Below are positions 44,469 to 55,802 of a stretch of 64,000 nt of DNA, piece by piece (the stretch's first letter is position 1; every line of letters starts with the position of its first letter). Below the pieces are notes generated by a model. It did not search any database and had not been told where the DNA came from. It saw nothing but the letters and a program-made list of their open reading frames with translations. The translations under genes and the position numbers were made by a program. The DNA is from Toxonevra muliebris (taxonomy: Eukaryota > Arthropoda > Insecta > Diptera > Pallopteridae). Where the stretch lies: assembly GCA_963691655.1 (NCBI GenBank), contig OY829330.1, forward strand, positions 1,302,001-1,366,000. Direction: 5' to 3'.

Positions 44469-44760
44469 CAGTGCAAAAGGCGATTTGGCTGAAACAATTC
44501 GATCAAGAATTTGAGCCATCCATTCAATCTCAGCCAGTTGTAATTGCATGTGACAGCTAAAGTGCAATCACTGTAGCTGAAACGGAGTGCTTCAGAGCGC
44601 GTTCTAAACATATAGACGTCTGCCATCATTATGTCCGTGATCGCATTAATGACAATACTATTTAGCTAAGCTACGTTTCAACCGAAGAGATGATTGCAGA
44701 AAGCTGTACCAAAATCAAAGAATTTATTTTGTGGCCATGGGATGGGTCTAACATGTATGA
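44469..44760 (+). pseudogene. Ty1/copia pol remnant, part 2: RNase H end
   Basis: Continues RNase H after the hAT insertion: KAIWLKQFDQEFEP, VVIACDS with a stop where the DNQSAI block ends, then SAITVAETECFRARSKHIDV, HHYVRDRINDNTI, a second stop, and YVSTEEMIAESCTK, the usual C-terminus of copia Pol. It is in frame with part 1 once the hAT element and one target copy are set aside. Two in-frame stops are present. Confidence 0.87.
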
Positions 44761-45120
44761 AAGATTAAATACTTATATAATATTCTCAATTAATTTAATT
44801 TTTTAAAAATTGTTAAATATTAAGTAATTGTTAAAAAAAAAAGTTAATGTATTAGTTTTTACTAAGTAAAAGTTAGTGAAATATTGTATAAGTTTTTTTT
44901 TTATTTAATGCTTTGAATTGAATTTATGGATTTTGCATTCTTTGAATACGTGTAATTTAACTCAAAATACGAAATATTTATTTTAATACTTCAATAAGTG
45001 GGGGTGTTGAAAAAATATTCCAACTCTGTCTGAGATCAATATTCCTTTACTTCCTTCTTGCTTAAGCGAATAAACAAGTTTACATAAGCACGTTTTTTGT
45101 TTTATTGGATTATATCCACA
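44761..45120 (+). other. Copia 3' region and probable 3' LTR start
   Basis: AT-rich 3' sequence, then a purine tract AAGTGGGGG (44996-45004) directly before TGTTGAAAAAATATTCC (45005 on). This has the layout of a copia polypurine tract plus LTR start. The LTR end is not fixed, but CA-type ends occur near 45118. Confidence 0.55.
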
Positions 45121-45988
45121 AAATCATATCAGTTGCACGTGCACATAAAAAACTCACATGCGAAACTTAGTGCACTCGATGGAAGTGAAACTTCTTTGAT
45201 AGGTTTGTGACTGGGAATATGTAAGTGCAATAACAGCAGACTGGGAGAGATAATTGTATGTATGCACATGGCATTTAAATAGTTAATATGAGTCATATCA
45301 AAAGTGCCTAAGGCCATAGACGAAAATTTTCCAGACAAAAGAAATGAGCCTATTTACCTATTTAATATTAACTATTTTTTCATAAGTGACTAAGTCCCAT
45401 CGTAAGTGTAAATCAAAATTGCTTAAGTCCCTTTCGGTCAATAGCATTCTTTTCTTGTTCTGCTACCGCATTGTGGTAAATTTAAATTTTAGGCTTTGCA
45501 CATGGCCGCATTCATACAGATGCTTTATGTTTTCTTTTTTATATAAATTTTACATAAATTTTAAATATCGTCTAACTTTGATTTTTTTTTTATTGATATT
45601 TTCAATAATTTCAATCTAGTAAAAAAGGAATATATAAAATTTAAAACTTACATTTTATCCCCTATATAATCGTTTGGGAAATAAGGCCTTGTCAAGCCCA
45701 CTTCCTTTCAGCTCCACCTGTGTTTTCCATAACTGCTTAAGTCCAGATGATTTTTTTTTTAATTAATTAGGTACATATGGTATTTATCAAAAATGCTTAA
45801 GTCTAACGTAGAACTGGTTTATTTTGAATTTGGCTTACTTTATCATAATTTTTTTTTTCGCAAAATGTCTCCAAAAACTATTTTCTAAATACTTTTATCC
45901 ATGGTAGAGTATTTAGGGGTAGAAGCATTTTTTCAAGAACTAGCATTTCTTCTGCCATGGTAAAGAGTGTGGATTTTCACGCATACCA
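45121..45988. other. Intergenic, no gene seen
   Basis: AT-rich; the word CTTAAGTCC/CTAAGTCCC recurs several times (about 45388, 45423, 45740, 45800) without a clear period. Nothing coding. Confidence 0.5.
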
Positions 45989-46533
45989 GGGGTGCGATTC
46001 TGTAACTCGTTAGCGACAATTTTCGGATTGGTAACTGCAGTTAACGACAATTTTAACAATACTGCGATATTGTAACAAATTTTTAGCGATATTTGTCGCA
46101 AAGTTTGACATTTCGTGTGCGACAATTGTCGTTAACTTTGCGATGAAAAATTTGTTGTTGTTAAGTTTTGCGACAATAATCGAAACATATTTGTAGTGAA
46201 ATTTAGAAGCAATTTTGTGAAATATTTAAGTTAAATTGCTTAATTAATTAAGAAACAAGCAAATTTCATTAAAAATTTATATTTTTCCTATTCCAGTAGA
46301 TGGAATTTAATTATTTGGCGAACGATAATCACAAGAGAAAATGACAGTGGTAGGTCGGGCAATTTACGTCTTGTTGATGACCCTTTCCATTTGGATGATG
46401 AGGAGTTTAAAAAGTTGTACGACATTACTCTCGACCTTGTACAAACTGTTATTAGCGAAATCAGGGAGGAACTAAAAAGACACCGAATTACTACATTATT
46501 TGCAGAAAAGGAAGTAAAATTTGTAGAAAAGTA
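45989..46533 (+). pseudogene. PIF/Harbinger transposase, 5' part with left terminus
   Basis: The left end GGGGTGCGATTCTGTAACTC at 45989 has the form of insect Harbinger termini and is followed by AT-rich sequence with repeated GCGACAAT words. Near 46313-46533 the frame reads SGNLRLVDDPFHLDDEEFKK, LYDITLDLVQTVI and ELKRHRITTLF, which resembles the N-terminal region of HARBI1-like transposases. An acceptor-like TTCCAG precedes it at 46291. The frame shifts just after a candidate ATG (46300) and ends at TAG 46531-46533. The next part of the same protein lies beyond BEL-2 at 53208. Confidence 0.7.
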
Positions 46534-47039
46534 GCTGACATGGCAAACTTTATTGTGCCTAATTTATGTAGTTTGCTTTTAATCCAAATTCTCCCAGAAT
46601 ATACGTAAATTTTTTGGCTGTGATCTATAAATTAGTTTCTTAGATAGGGATGTGTCCATATGGACACGTTAGGAGAATTCGGGTTAATGAAAAACAAAAG
46701 ATTTTTTTCTATGTAACCAACATATTTTCTGAATATGAACTAAATCGGACAAAAAAAAAAACTTACCAAAATATCTTGGCTCCAGCGTCACCTACCGGGT
46801 CCACTTTTGCAAAAATATTTTTTTGCATGTAATTAATATATGTTCTAAATATGAGCTAAATTGGACCATAAATACAATTTATCGAAATATATCGACTGAG
46901 CAACCTAGTGAATCTAACAAAGAGATCAATCTTAACAATAAATAAATATATGATGTGAATATGACTTTGATACTTTCTATGGTTTAGGCGTGATGATATT
47001 ACATACATACACACAATCGATTTTATATATTAAGATGTT
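46534..47039. repeat. Tandem pair of diverged repeats between Harbinger part 1 and BEL-2
   Basis: Two related units, about 46705-46800 and 46823-46920, share ATGTAAYYAAYATAT, TTCTRAATATGARCTAAATYGGAC, and AAATAT followed by a CACCTAC/CAACCTAGTG end. They look like a satellite or element fragment inserted in the Harbinger copy. The rest to 47034 is AT-rich. The 5-bp BEL-2 target ATGTT is at 47035-47039. Confidence 0.6.
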
Positions 47040-47426
47040 TGTCGGGAGCAATAGTTCCTGAACTATAATTGTCGCATTTAGTTTTGTCATCCCTAACACA
47101 TTATATTATCTCTTTCTACTAATTGTAATAACTGCATTAGCTGGCATAGTTGTGCAAGCGGGACTTCTTTTAAAAGCTCTCTCTCTTATTTTTTATATAT
47201 ATACATATATTGCTAGTTCGATTAGCTGTTCGATATTTTTGTAAGCTAAACTGTACTTTCATCCAAAATGAATTGTTAATCATTATTGAATTTTCGTGAA
47301 GAAAAGACTCTTCAAATAAAGCGTATAAACTTGTATCGCTACATTTAGTCGTTTTCTTTCATAGTTAATTTTGTCATCATTTTGCTAAAATTTTAATAGT
47401 TATTAAAAAAGATTAATAACTCAACA
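47040..47426 (+). repeat. 5' LTR of BEL-2
   Basis: TGTCGGGAGCAATAG to TAACTCAACA. An AATAAA at 47315-47320 may direct polyadenylation. It differs from the 3' LTR at CTAATTGTAATA/CTAATTTTAATA and TATAAACTTG/TATAAGCTTG. Confidence 0.95.
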
Positions 47427-47428
47427 TT

Positions 47429-47448
47429 TGGTGACCCCGACGTGATTT
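47429..47448 (+). promoter_or_regulatory. Primer-binding site, tRNA-Trp
   Basis: TGGTGACCCCGACGTGATTT is complementary over 20 nt to the 3' end of insect tRNA-Trp with CCA, two bases after the LTR. The tRNA sequence is from memory. Confidence 0.88.
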
Positions 47449-47550
47449 CGTTGGGAAGGGAAATAAATCGAATTTCACGCCATTTCGATCCCAGCACTAT
47501 CACGTTTCTTTTTGGTTTTTGTTCATCGTGTACAGTAGGTACATAATAAA

Positions 47551-48711
47551 ATGGCGCCCACAAAAAAGTCGGACGAAGTTGAGCTCAAAAAGAAGAAGCG
47601 CGACTCTATCCTTCAACAAATAATTTCAATTAATGGTTCTTTGACCATTGAAATTTTACGTGATCTCGACGAAGCTGCTGTGGAGGTTAGGCTTGACCAG
47701 GTAGAACGTTTGGAGAAAAGGTTTGATGTTGCTCAATCGCATATGGAGGACGAAAATGACGCAGAAGAGATGCTTACAAGTTTTTCAACGCATTACATCG
47801 AAGCGAAAACTAAGCTAACGCGCCAATTATATACGTGGCGCAGTTCAGAAGCGCATCGTTCGACTATGCGACTAACTTCCGAAGAGCGTCCATCGGTCAT
47901 ATTCGCTTCTCCGAAGCAACGACTACCGGTGCTGCAGATTCCAAAATTCAGCGGTAATTACACGGATTGGCCAGATTTCTTTTCTATGTTTAAGACCGTG
48001 GTTCACCATGATGCTGACCTAACCAGGATTGAGAAATTTCAACATCTTCGTTCTAACCTACGTGACGCTGCATTAGATACCATACGCTCTCTGGAAATTT
48101 CTGAGCAAAATTACGATAAAGCGATTGCGTTATTAAAAAATCGATTTGATAACAAACGCCTTAACTTTCAGGCTCATGTTAGAGACATTTTTCAGTTGAG
48201 CAGCGTTGAAGGAGATTCAGTGGGAAAACTCCGTGAACTGAGCGATAAGATAAATGCACATCTGCGCGCTTTGCATACGATGGGAACAAAAGATCAGATT
48301 GCTGATTGCGTGTTGATTCATCTGGTGCGTCAAAAACTTGACGTTGCGTCGCGCACTAAATGGGAGGAAGAAACATCTATAAACGAAATACCTGCTTGGA
48401 GCAAAATGTCATCATTTTTAGAGCAACGCTGCCAACGACTCGAGAATGTGGAAAACGCTCTGGTAACCAAAGCACCGAGCAAGCAGGTGAGCAAGAAATC
48501 GATTTTTAATCACAATCGCAAAGTGTTTGTCGCATCCTCCACAAGTAGTTGCTCGGTGTGCAATTCAAACCAGCACGCAGTGATCCATTGCGATAAATTC
48601 ATAAACCTTCCGCCACTTATGCGATATAAAGAGGCAAAAAAAACTCCAACTTTGCCTGAACTGTTTAAGAAGCGGCCATTCATTGAAAATGTGCAAATCC
48701 AGCTGTTGTAA
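47551..48711 (+). pseudogene. BEL-2 gag
   Basis: ATG at 47551. The N-terminus is Lys/Glu-rich and helical, followed by the BEL Gag domain (LPVLQIPKFSGNYTDWPDFF near residue 130, RFDNKRLNFQAHVRDIF, IPAWSKMSSFLEQRCQ) and a first zinc motif (CSVCNSNQHAVIHC). At an eight-A run (48636-48643) the frame shifts by one: the conserved knuckles CLNCLRSGHSLKMC and CKYCSSKHHTLLH continue in the pol frame, while the gag frame runs on in error to 48711. The A8 run could be a real indel or an assembly error. Gag would assemble the particle; in BEL elements gag and pol are normally one frame. Confidence 0.9.
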
Positions 48712-50866
48712 ATATTGCTCATCGAAGCACCACACTCTTCTTCATCAAGACTCCCTGCAAGCAGGGCCATTTTCACAAATGCATAATTCATCTCACTCTT
48801 CAGCACCCGCTGCAAATGAAGTTATCTCACGGCCGTCGTTGGTCAATGTTGCAGAAGCTATTTCGACTTCTTCGTTACAGTCCTCTTCAGCAGCAGCATC
48901 GCTCGTCAGTTCAAAGCCTGAGACTATTGAGTCTCAGAGAGATTTCATTCTCCTGGCAACTGCGGTAATTTTTATTAAAAATCGCACTGGGTCTCTCATT
49001 CCGTGCAGGGCGCTACTCGATTCTGCATCACAGCTTAATTTCGTTACTAATCGCTTAGTTAATCAACTTCAATTAAAGAAAATCAAATCGACAATATCAA
49101 TTTCCGGTATAGGCCAAACTGATTTTGTTGCTGATCATATGGTTGATCTAGAGCTGCATTCACGCATCGGACAATACAGCGTTTCAGTATCGGCTGTCGT
49201 CACCCCCACCATAACAGATACCCAACCTTGTCGCTCTTTAAAAAATGTTAAGTGGAACATTCCTTCAAACATACGCTTAGCAGACCCTCTCTTCTTCGAA
49301 CCGCAACGAGTCGACGTTCTCATTGGAGCTAATTTGTTTTTCGATCTACTATGCGTTGGTCAGATACGATTAAGCGAAGAGCTGCCACTGTTGCAAAAAA
49401 CTAAATTGGGATGGGTTGTATCTGGTGGGGGCACAGAAAAACTCCTTAAACCGTCTTGTTTAGCAGCTATTGATGTTTCTCTCGAGAATGAGGTTGATGC
49501 TCGAATAGACAATTTAATTAAACATTTTTGGGAAGTAGAAAGCTGCAGCGATTCGGCACCAAAGGCAACCGTAGAGGAGATCAAATGTGAAAACCATTTT
49601 CTCGAGAATTATCAACGTTTGTATTCTGGAGCATACTCAGTTCGATTACCCATTAAACTATCCGCAAATCAATTAGGGGATTCGTATCAGCAAGCTCTTA
49701 GTCGTTTCAAAAATTTAGAGCGAAAACTGCAGCGTAATCCTGAGCTCAAGCAACAATATTCGTCGTTTATCAAAGAGTATCGTGACCTCAATCATATGTC
49801 ACTTATTAGCACTATGCCAAAACAAATTTCTATTAATTTCTTGCCTCACCACTGTGTTCTAAAGGCCGATAGCACAACAACAAAGCTACGTGTAGTATTT
49901 GACGGTTCTGCACCAACTACCAGCGGTTATTCACTAAACGAAATATTAATGTCAGGTCCCACTATTCAACGCAGTCTTTTCGATACTCTCTTTCAATTTC
50001 GCTCCTTCAAAATCGCTCTTACTAGCGACATTTGTAAAATGTACCGCTGCATTAGGATGTCATATCCAGACGATTTCCTCCAATGCATCTTATGGAGGGA
50101 CCACCCCAATGAAGAAATCAGTATTTTTAAGCTCGATACCGTTACTTACGGCACAAAGTCTGCGTCTTTTCTCGCTATTCGGGCAATGCAGCAGTTGGCT
50201 GTTGATGAAGGTCATGCCTATCCAATTGGTTCAAAAATCATTTGCAGAGATTTTTACGTAGACGACATGATTTCCGGCGCAAACTCTGTAGAAGAAGCTC
50301 GCACAATTCTTAATCAAACTAGGTCGTTGTTATCAAAAGGAAATTTCGAATTGAAAAAGTGGTGCTCGAACGATAGTCGTGTCCTGGTTGATGCTGCAGA
50401 AGCAGATAGAGAAAAATTCCTTAAATTTCACGATGGTACTGACGTTACGAAAACTCTTGGGTTGATCTGGGAACCAAACTCCGACATTTTTATATTTTCA
50501 TTTTCGCCATTTGTGACACAACCAAAAATAACAAAACGCACAGTTTTATCAACCATCGCTAGACTTTACGATCCACTAGGCTTAATTGGGCCTGTTGTGG
50601 CCAAAGCTAAGATTTTTTTACAACATCTATGGAAGCAAAAATTACATTGGGACGAAAGTCTGCCGCAGGCGCTACAGTCAGAATGGGTTGAAATATGCAA
50701 TGAGTATGAGCTAGTGGATCGCTTCAGCTTCGATAGATATGTTTTGATGCCTGATGCCAGCATAGAAATACACGCATTTTGCGACGCAAGCTTGGCTGCG
50801 TACGGCGTGTGCGTATACATACGCGCTGAGAAAAACGGTGTGGTACGCACAAATCTTATTTGCTAA
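48644..50866 (+). pseudogene. BEL-2 pol: nucleocapsid end, protease, RT, start of RNase H
   Basis: Picks up at the zinc knuckles just after the A8 run. The aspartic protease motif is of the D-S-A form (CRALLDSASQLNFVT near 49010). Linker KTKLGWVVSGG, RT with LPHHCVLKAD, TTKLRVVFDGSAP, DICKMYRCI and an intact YVDD (DFYVDDMISGA near 50255) are followed by the start of RNase H (IHAFCDASLAAYGVCVYIRA). It ends at an in-frame TAA (50864-50866) where a sense codon is expected; the same frame continues into 50867-51460. The 5' two thirds, including RT, appears intact. Confidence 0.92.
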
Positions 50867-51460
50867 AAATCGCGCGTTTCACCTCTAAAGACAATCACTG
50901 TGCCGAAGCTAGAGCTTTCCGCTGCTCTCTTATTAGTCGATTTACTAGCTTGTGTTTCAAGGCTAAATGTTTTCCAGGGCGAATTTCACTGCTAGTCAGA
51001 TTCAACAGTTGTTCTGTCATGGCTCCGCGATGAACCATCTAATTTCAATATTTTTGTTTCTAACCGAATTAACAGCATTCAAACAATCAAAAAGGACATG
51101 GCCTGGCATTATGTACCATCTGAATTAAATCCAGCGGATATCCTTTCAAGAGGAGCCAGTCCTAAGCAACTATTGAATATGACGCTATGGAAGCATGGAC
51201 CAGCCTTTCTTTGCAGTGATCTTGTTAGTGAGTGGCCTGCATCCCCTATATTGTCACAAGATTTGCCAGAGAGGCGCAAACGAGCATTCGTCCTAGTAGC
51301 CACAATGGACTTCACGGCAAGCTGCAAGTTTCTCAATTCATTCGTCAGAATGCGGCGAGTTTTCGCCTACGTTTATCGCTTTTCAAGGCCTGTTGGTACT
51401 AAATGTTCTGGACCACTAACAACGAAGTTCAACAGGGTACATTTCTTCTTATTCGTATGA
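50867..51460 (+). pseudogene. BEL-2 pol: RNase H remainder
   Basis: Same frame as the preceding part. KSRVSPLKTITVPKLELSAA follows the stop, then a second in-frame stop TAG at 50993-50995 in place of a tryptophan before SDSTVVLSWL, then WHYVPSELNPADILSRGASP and LWKHGPAFL. The frame is lost at about 51420: the matching protein continues in the next frame at 51403-52842. Three disabling changes within 600 bp contrast with the intact RT. Confidence 0.88.
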
Positions 51461-52842
51461 TTCAAAAGGTGCACCTACGCAAAGAATATCGCTTTTTGGA
51501 AGCCAATAAGGAGGTAGAAATTTCTTCTGATATTCGATCCCTGAACCCTTTTATAGACGTAAATGGATTGATTCGAGTTGGCGGCAGATTGCAGAATTCG
51601 TTGCTGGAATTTAAATCTAAGCACCCAATTATTTTGCCCAAGCGACACCCTGTAACTGATTCAATTATCGATAACTTCCACCATCAAATGCTCCACGCAG
51701 GGCCCCAGTCGTTGCTAGCTTCGATCAGATTACAATACTGGCCATTGGGCGGTAGGAAAGCCGTGTCGCGAGTGATAGCTAAATGCGTGCGTTGCTTTCG
51801 CGCTAAACCCAGGTTAATGGGGCATATCATGGGAAGATTACCTTTGGCAAGGGTTCAGCCCTATAGAGCCTTTCTAACCATAGGAGTGGACTTTTGCGGA
51901 CCTTTCTACCATCAATCAGAAGTGCGAACTCGCCCTCCAATCAAATGCTACATATGTCTATTTATATGTTTTTCAACTAAGGCCGTCCATCTCGAGTTGG
52001 TCAAGGATCTGTCAACTCCTTCGTTCTTGGCAGCTCTTAGAAGAATTGTTTGTACGCGTGGAAGGCCTCAAACTATATGGTCTGATAATGCGACCAATTT
52101 TGTAGGCGCGAAAAATGAACTGAGGGAGCTGAAGCAGCTTTTCCTGAACGACGCTCACATAAAGGCTGTGCATGAGCAGTGTTTATGCGATGGTATTGAC
52201 TGGAAGTTTATCCCAGCACGCTCTCCTCATTTTGGGGGCCTTTGGGAAGCCTCAATTAAAATAATAAAATTTCATTTTTATCGTGTGGTTGGCTTGTCAA
52301 CCCTAAACTTCGAAGAATTTCGTACACTAATTTGTCAAATTTCGGCAATCATAAACTCACGTCCTTTATGCCCCATTTCAGAGAGCGCCGACGATTTGGG
52401 AGTGCTTACACCAGCGCATTTTTTAATTGGGGCGCCGTATACATCCGGTGTGGAGCCTGACGTTTCTTCCTTAAACATAGGTCGCCTTGGTAGATGGCAG
52501 CGTGTGTGCTATATGCAGCAGCAATTTTGGAGGAAATGGCATTCGGAATATTTGACTCTTCTTCAGCAACGACAAAGGTGGCACTCATCTTCACCGAATG
52601 TGTGCGCAGGTTCTATGGTGTTAATCAAAGATGAAAATCAGCCTCCAATCAAATGGCCATTGGCGAGAGTTTTGGAGACGATCTCTGGAGATGATGGTGT
52701 AGTTCGGGTCGCGGTGCTAAAAACTTCTTATGGAATATTCAAGCGAGCTGTGACAAAATTATGCCTTTTACCAATTGAAGATGATATGGTTGAAAGCCGA
52801 AACTTCCAACGGGCGGAGGATGTCGGGAGCAATAGTTCCTGA
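51403..52842 (+). pseudogene. BEL-2 pol: integrase
   Basis: A 479-codon open frame without stops. It begins in the linker before integrase (KVHLRKEYRFLEAN, VNGLIRVGGRLQNS), then HPIILPKRHPVTD, HHQMLHAGPQSLLA and CVRCFRAKP (zinc-binding N-domain). The catalytic core follows with GVDFCGPF, CFSTKAVHLELV, SDNATNFVGAKNEL and IPARSPHFGGLWEA, and the C-terminal DUF-type tail (GVLTPAHFLIGAP, GSMVLIKDENQPP) comes last. It reads through into the 3' LTR by seven codons. It is marked pseudogene only because it is out of frame with upstream pol; the domain itself looks functional. Confidence 0.92.
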
Positions 52843-53207
52843 ACTATAATTGTCGCATTTAGTTTTGTCATCCCTAACACATTATATTATCTCTTTCTAC
52901 TAATTTTAATAACTGCATTAGCTGGCATAGTTGTGCAAGCGGGACTTCTTTTAAAAGCTCTCTCTCTTATTTTTTATATATATACATATATTGCTAGTTC
53001 GATTAGCTGTTCGATATTTTTGTAAGCTAAACTGTACTTTCATCCAAAATGAATTGTTAATCATTATTGAATTTTCGTGAAGAAAAGACTCTTCAAATAA
53101 AGCGTATAAGCTTGTATCGCTACATTTAGTCGTTTTCTTTCATAGTTAATTTTGTCATCATTTTGCTAAAATTTTAATAGTTATTAAAAAAGATTAATAA
53201 CTCAACA
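52821..53207 (+). repeat. 3' LTR of BEL-2
   Basis: Near-identical partner of 47040-47426, ending CTCAACA and followed by target duplication ATGTT. Confidence 0.95.
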
Positions 53208-53399
53208 ATGTTGTATGGAAATGAAATTTCTACTGGATGCTTTCAGCGGTCAGTGGATGAGCAGTGGGGCATTTCGATGAGCCAGCCATTGATATGTCGA
53301 AACATCCATAGGAAAACAGATGCAATCAACAAGATGATCAGGGGGTATGTTAGTTTCCTCGTGACTCCAAGAGAGCAACTTAAATCGCCATGGATATAA
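53208..53399 (+). pseudogene. PIF/Harbinger transposase, middle part
   Basis: Continues the Harbinger transposase beyond BEL-2: GCFQRSVDEQWGISMSQPLI, then CRNIHRKTDAINKMI and YVSFLVTPREQLKS. This resembles the HARBI1 segment before the DDE nuclease. The ATGTT of the target duplication forms its first codons, which supports insertion of BEL-2 into this gene. It ends at TAA 53397-53399. The nuclease domain and right terminus were not found. Confidence 0.7.
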
Positions 53400-53817
53400 C
53401 TCAATTAACGTACAGATGGTAGCCAGATGGAATTTTTTCATATTTTTAATCTTAATTTAAATATTTTTAGATATGACCTGTAGCATCTCGCAACACTGTA
53501 AATATATATGTATGTATATGGAATTGAAAATAAAGAGTTAATTGTTAACGACAGCGCAAGTGTGTGGACGACTAGGATATTACATTGGCGACGAGGTAAA
53601 ACAGAGTTTAATTTTTGTAAAATGGGTAAGAAATATTTGGAGGAAAGGGAAGGAGGAATAAATGGGGGAAAAGTGATAAAAATGCAAGAAGCGAGTGCTA
53701 AGAAAATCTTGAACAAAATTCTTAATTTTTCGTCACTTCTTTCATGTTCTCGTTGTTTTGTTGTTGCATATAGCATCGTGTGTGTTCGTGTTTACAAAAA
53801 AGATGAAAAGCGCTAAA

Positions 53818-54052
53818 GATGAGTAATTTATCGATGAGTAACTTAAATAATTACTTCGATTTAGTGAAGAGTAATTTAAATGATTACTTCAACAGTTTGA
53901 AATAAATATTTATCGATGAGTAACTTAAATAATTACTACGATTTAGTAACTAGTAATTTGAATGATTACTAAAAAGACACATTTATTAATGATCAATGAG
54001 TAACTTAAAAGATTACTTCGATAGTGTTGAGTAACTCAAATTATTATTATTA
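53818..54052 (+). repeat. 81-bp palindromic tandem repeat in the Gypsy-3 leader
   Basis: TCGATGAGTAACTTAAA begins near 53831 and 53913, with a third variant near 53993 (spacing 82 and 80). Each unit contains imperfect palindromes of the type AGTAATTTAAATGATTACT. It lies between the primer site and gag, so it is part of the leader RNA. Confidence 0.75.
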
Positions 54053-54129
54053 GGAAAAAAAGAGAAAGGAACATAGTTCCATAAGGTGCAGCTGGAAGTT
54101 ATAGTAACAATGTTCTATATGTCTTTTAG

Positions 54130-54735
54130 ATCAAGTACCATCGAAATTCATCGAGTTGGCCCCATTCAATTACACGGTACATGAAGAGAATTGTGGATTT
54201 GAGTGGAGGAGCTGGTTACGTTCATTTAAATGGTTGAAGAGGATGATGACAAATTCGTTAAATTGATGCACTTAGCAGGGCGAAAAGTACAAGAAGTCTT
54301 TGATACACTGTCCACGCCTTTCAGCGTCACTAAGGTGGCTCGTGGACCACTAGCTTCGGGGTTAACACCACATTTAACCCAATACGAACTAGCGGTGGAG
54401 AAACTAAACGAATTCTTTGAGCCAAAGAAAAACACTAATTACGAACGACAGGTTTTTCGGCAAATAAAAAAGGGAAAGGAGAGAAAGTAGGGATCTTCGC
54501 AATGAGATTGCGTGTGCAAGCTGAAAGATGTGAATTTGGGAAAACTTTTGACGACAACATTAAAGATCAAATCATCGAAAAGTGCACATCAGACAAATTA
54601 CGTCGTGATCTGCTGAAATTGGGCAATGCTGATCTGGGCGACGTGTTAAAAGCGGCGAGAATTTTCGAAGCAGTCGAAGAGCAAAGCCAAACACTTGAAC
54701 AGGGTAGAGCTGGAATAATGCCTAATGATGCCTAA
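54130..54735 (+). pseudogene. Gypsy-3 gag (capsid)
   Basis: The capsid-like region starts before 54150 (FIELAPFNYTVHEENCGFEW). A frame change near 54230 leads to EEDDDKFVKLMHLAGRKVQE and LTQYELAVEKLNEFFEPKKN, another near 54488 (FRQIKKGK, then MRLRVQAERCEFGKTF), and IKDQIIEKCTSDKLRRDLLK. Stop at 54733-54735. No clear start codon was found, and an acceptor-like AG near 54131 is possible. Three changes within 600 bp make it non-functional. Confidence 0.82.
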
Positions 54736-55802
54736 TCTATTCAAAGACAACATATTGACAAAATCAACTCAGTGATAAGAATCTTGAATATACACGTTGT
54801 GGCTACACTAGTCATCGTTCACAGGATGAGAAGTGCCCAGCAAGAGGCAAAACTTGTAACAAGTGCGGGGGTAGAGACCACTTCAACCGGCGTTGTCGTA
54901 GTAAGAAGAGTTTCCTGAGTTTTAATGACAAGCATACACAATTTGAAATAGAGGCGAACACACGCAAAGGGCCGAAACAAGATTCTAGTGTCCCTCCAGT
55001 TAAAAAGGCCAAAGAGGAAGAAAGCGAAACCGTTAAGCTGGTCGATACCAACAAATCGAACTTTAAGGATGCATACATCTTCTGTATTGGAAATAGCACT
55101 GGCAATGAACTGAAATGCACGATTGGCGGAGTTTCACACTCTGTTGTAATCGACTCTGGTTCAAAATACAATATTGTTGACAGTGATGCTTGGGAATACC
55201 TGAAGGCAAATAAAGTACATGTAATAATCCAAAGAAAAGGGTCATGTGAAGACTTTAAAGCATACAGCGATTATCCCTTGACCATCATTGGGAAATTTGT
55301 AGCGAAAATTGAAACCGCACACAGATGGTGCCTGGCAGATTTTCATGTTGTGAAGAACAATGGCAGAATCCTGATCGGCTATCAAACTGGTATACCATTA
55401 GGTGTTATGAAGATTGGCGCAAATGTTAACCAATTAACCACAACGGGTATGGCAAATAAAATCAAAGGCTTTGTTGTCGATATCCCCATAAACAAAAACG
55501 TGAGACCGGTCGCTCAGCCATACCGGCGTATTCCTGTGCCATTGGAAGAAGCGGTAGATAATAAGATCAAAAAGTTATTGGCTGAAGGAATTATTGAAAA
55601 GGTGAATGAACCTTCTCCATGGATATCGCCAGTAGGTCCGGTACTAAAAGGAGATGACGTGCGAATCTGCATTGACATGCGACGTGCAAACGAAGCGGTA
55701 GCTCGTGAAAATTACCCGCTCCCAACCATGGAAGACTTATTACCTCATATTGGGAAGGGAAAATATTTCAAAAAACTTGATGTGGAAAATGCCTTTCACC
55801 AG
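54736..55802 (+). pseudogene. Gypsy-3 pol: zinc knuckles, protease, RT first part
   Basis: Two Cys-rich motifs (CGYTSHRSQDEKC; CNKCGGRDHFNRRC) at about 54796-54900 belong to nucleocapsid. The protease motif is VIDSGSKYNIVD near 55150. A linker follows with RILIGYQTGIPLGV and PVAQPYRRIPVPLEEAVDNK, then RT with WISPVGPVLKGDDVRICIDM and ENYPLPTMEDLL. The first catalytic Asp is in KKLDVENAFHQ, which ends at 55802. The next 310 bp are an insertion, and the RT frame resumes at 56113. There are no stops between 55278 and 55802. Confidence 0.87.

Larger units (their letters stand above)
47040..53207 (+). mobile_element. BEL/Pao LTR retrotransposon BEL-2, young and complete
   Basis: Two 387-bp LTRs (47040-47426 and 52821-53207) that I read as differing at only two positions, a perfect 5-bp target duplication (ATGTT at 47035-47039 and 53208-53212), a tRNA-Trp primer site, and a purine tract GGGCGGAGGA before the 3' LTR. 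It encodes gag and pol in the usual order. It is inserted within Harbinger transposase. Despite the near-identical LTRs, the coding region has one frameshift in gag, two stops in RNase H and one frameshift before integrase. Confidence 0.95.

Noticed and set aside
48636..48643. Programmed frameshift on the A8 run in BEL-2 gag
   Set aside because: The pol frame is +1 relative to gag, so a -1 slip on the A-run would not reach it; BEL gag and pol are usually one frame, so a one-base indel is simpler.
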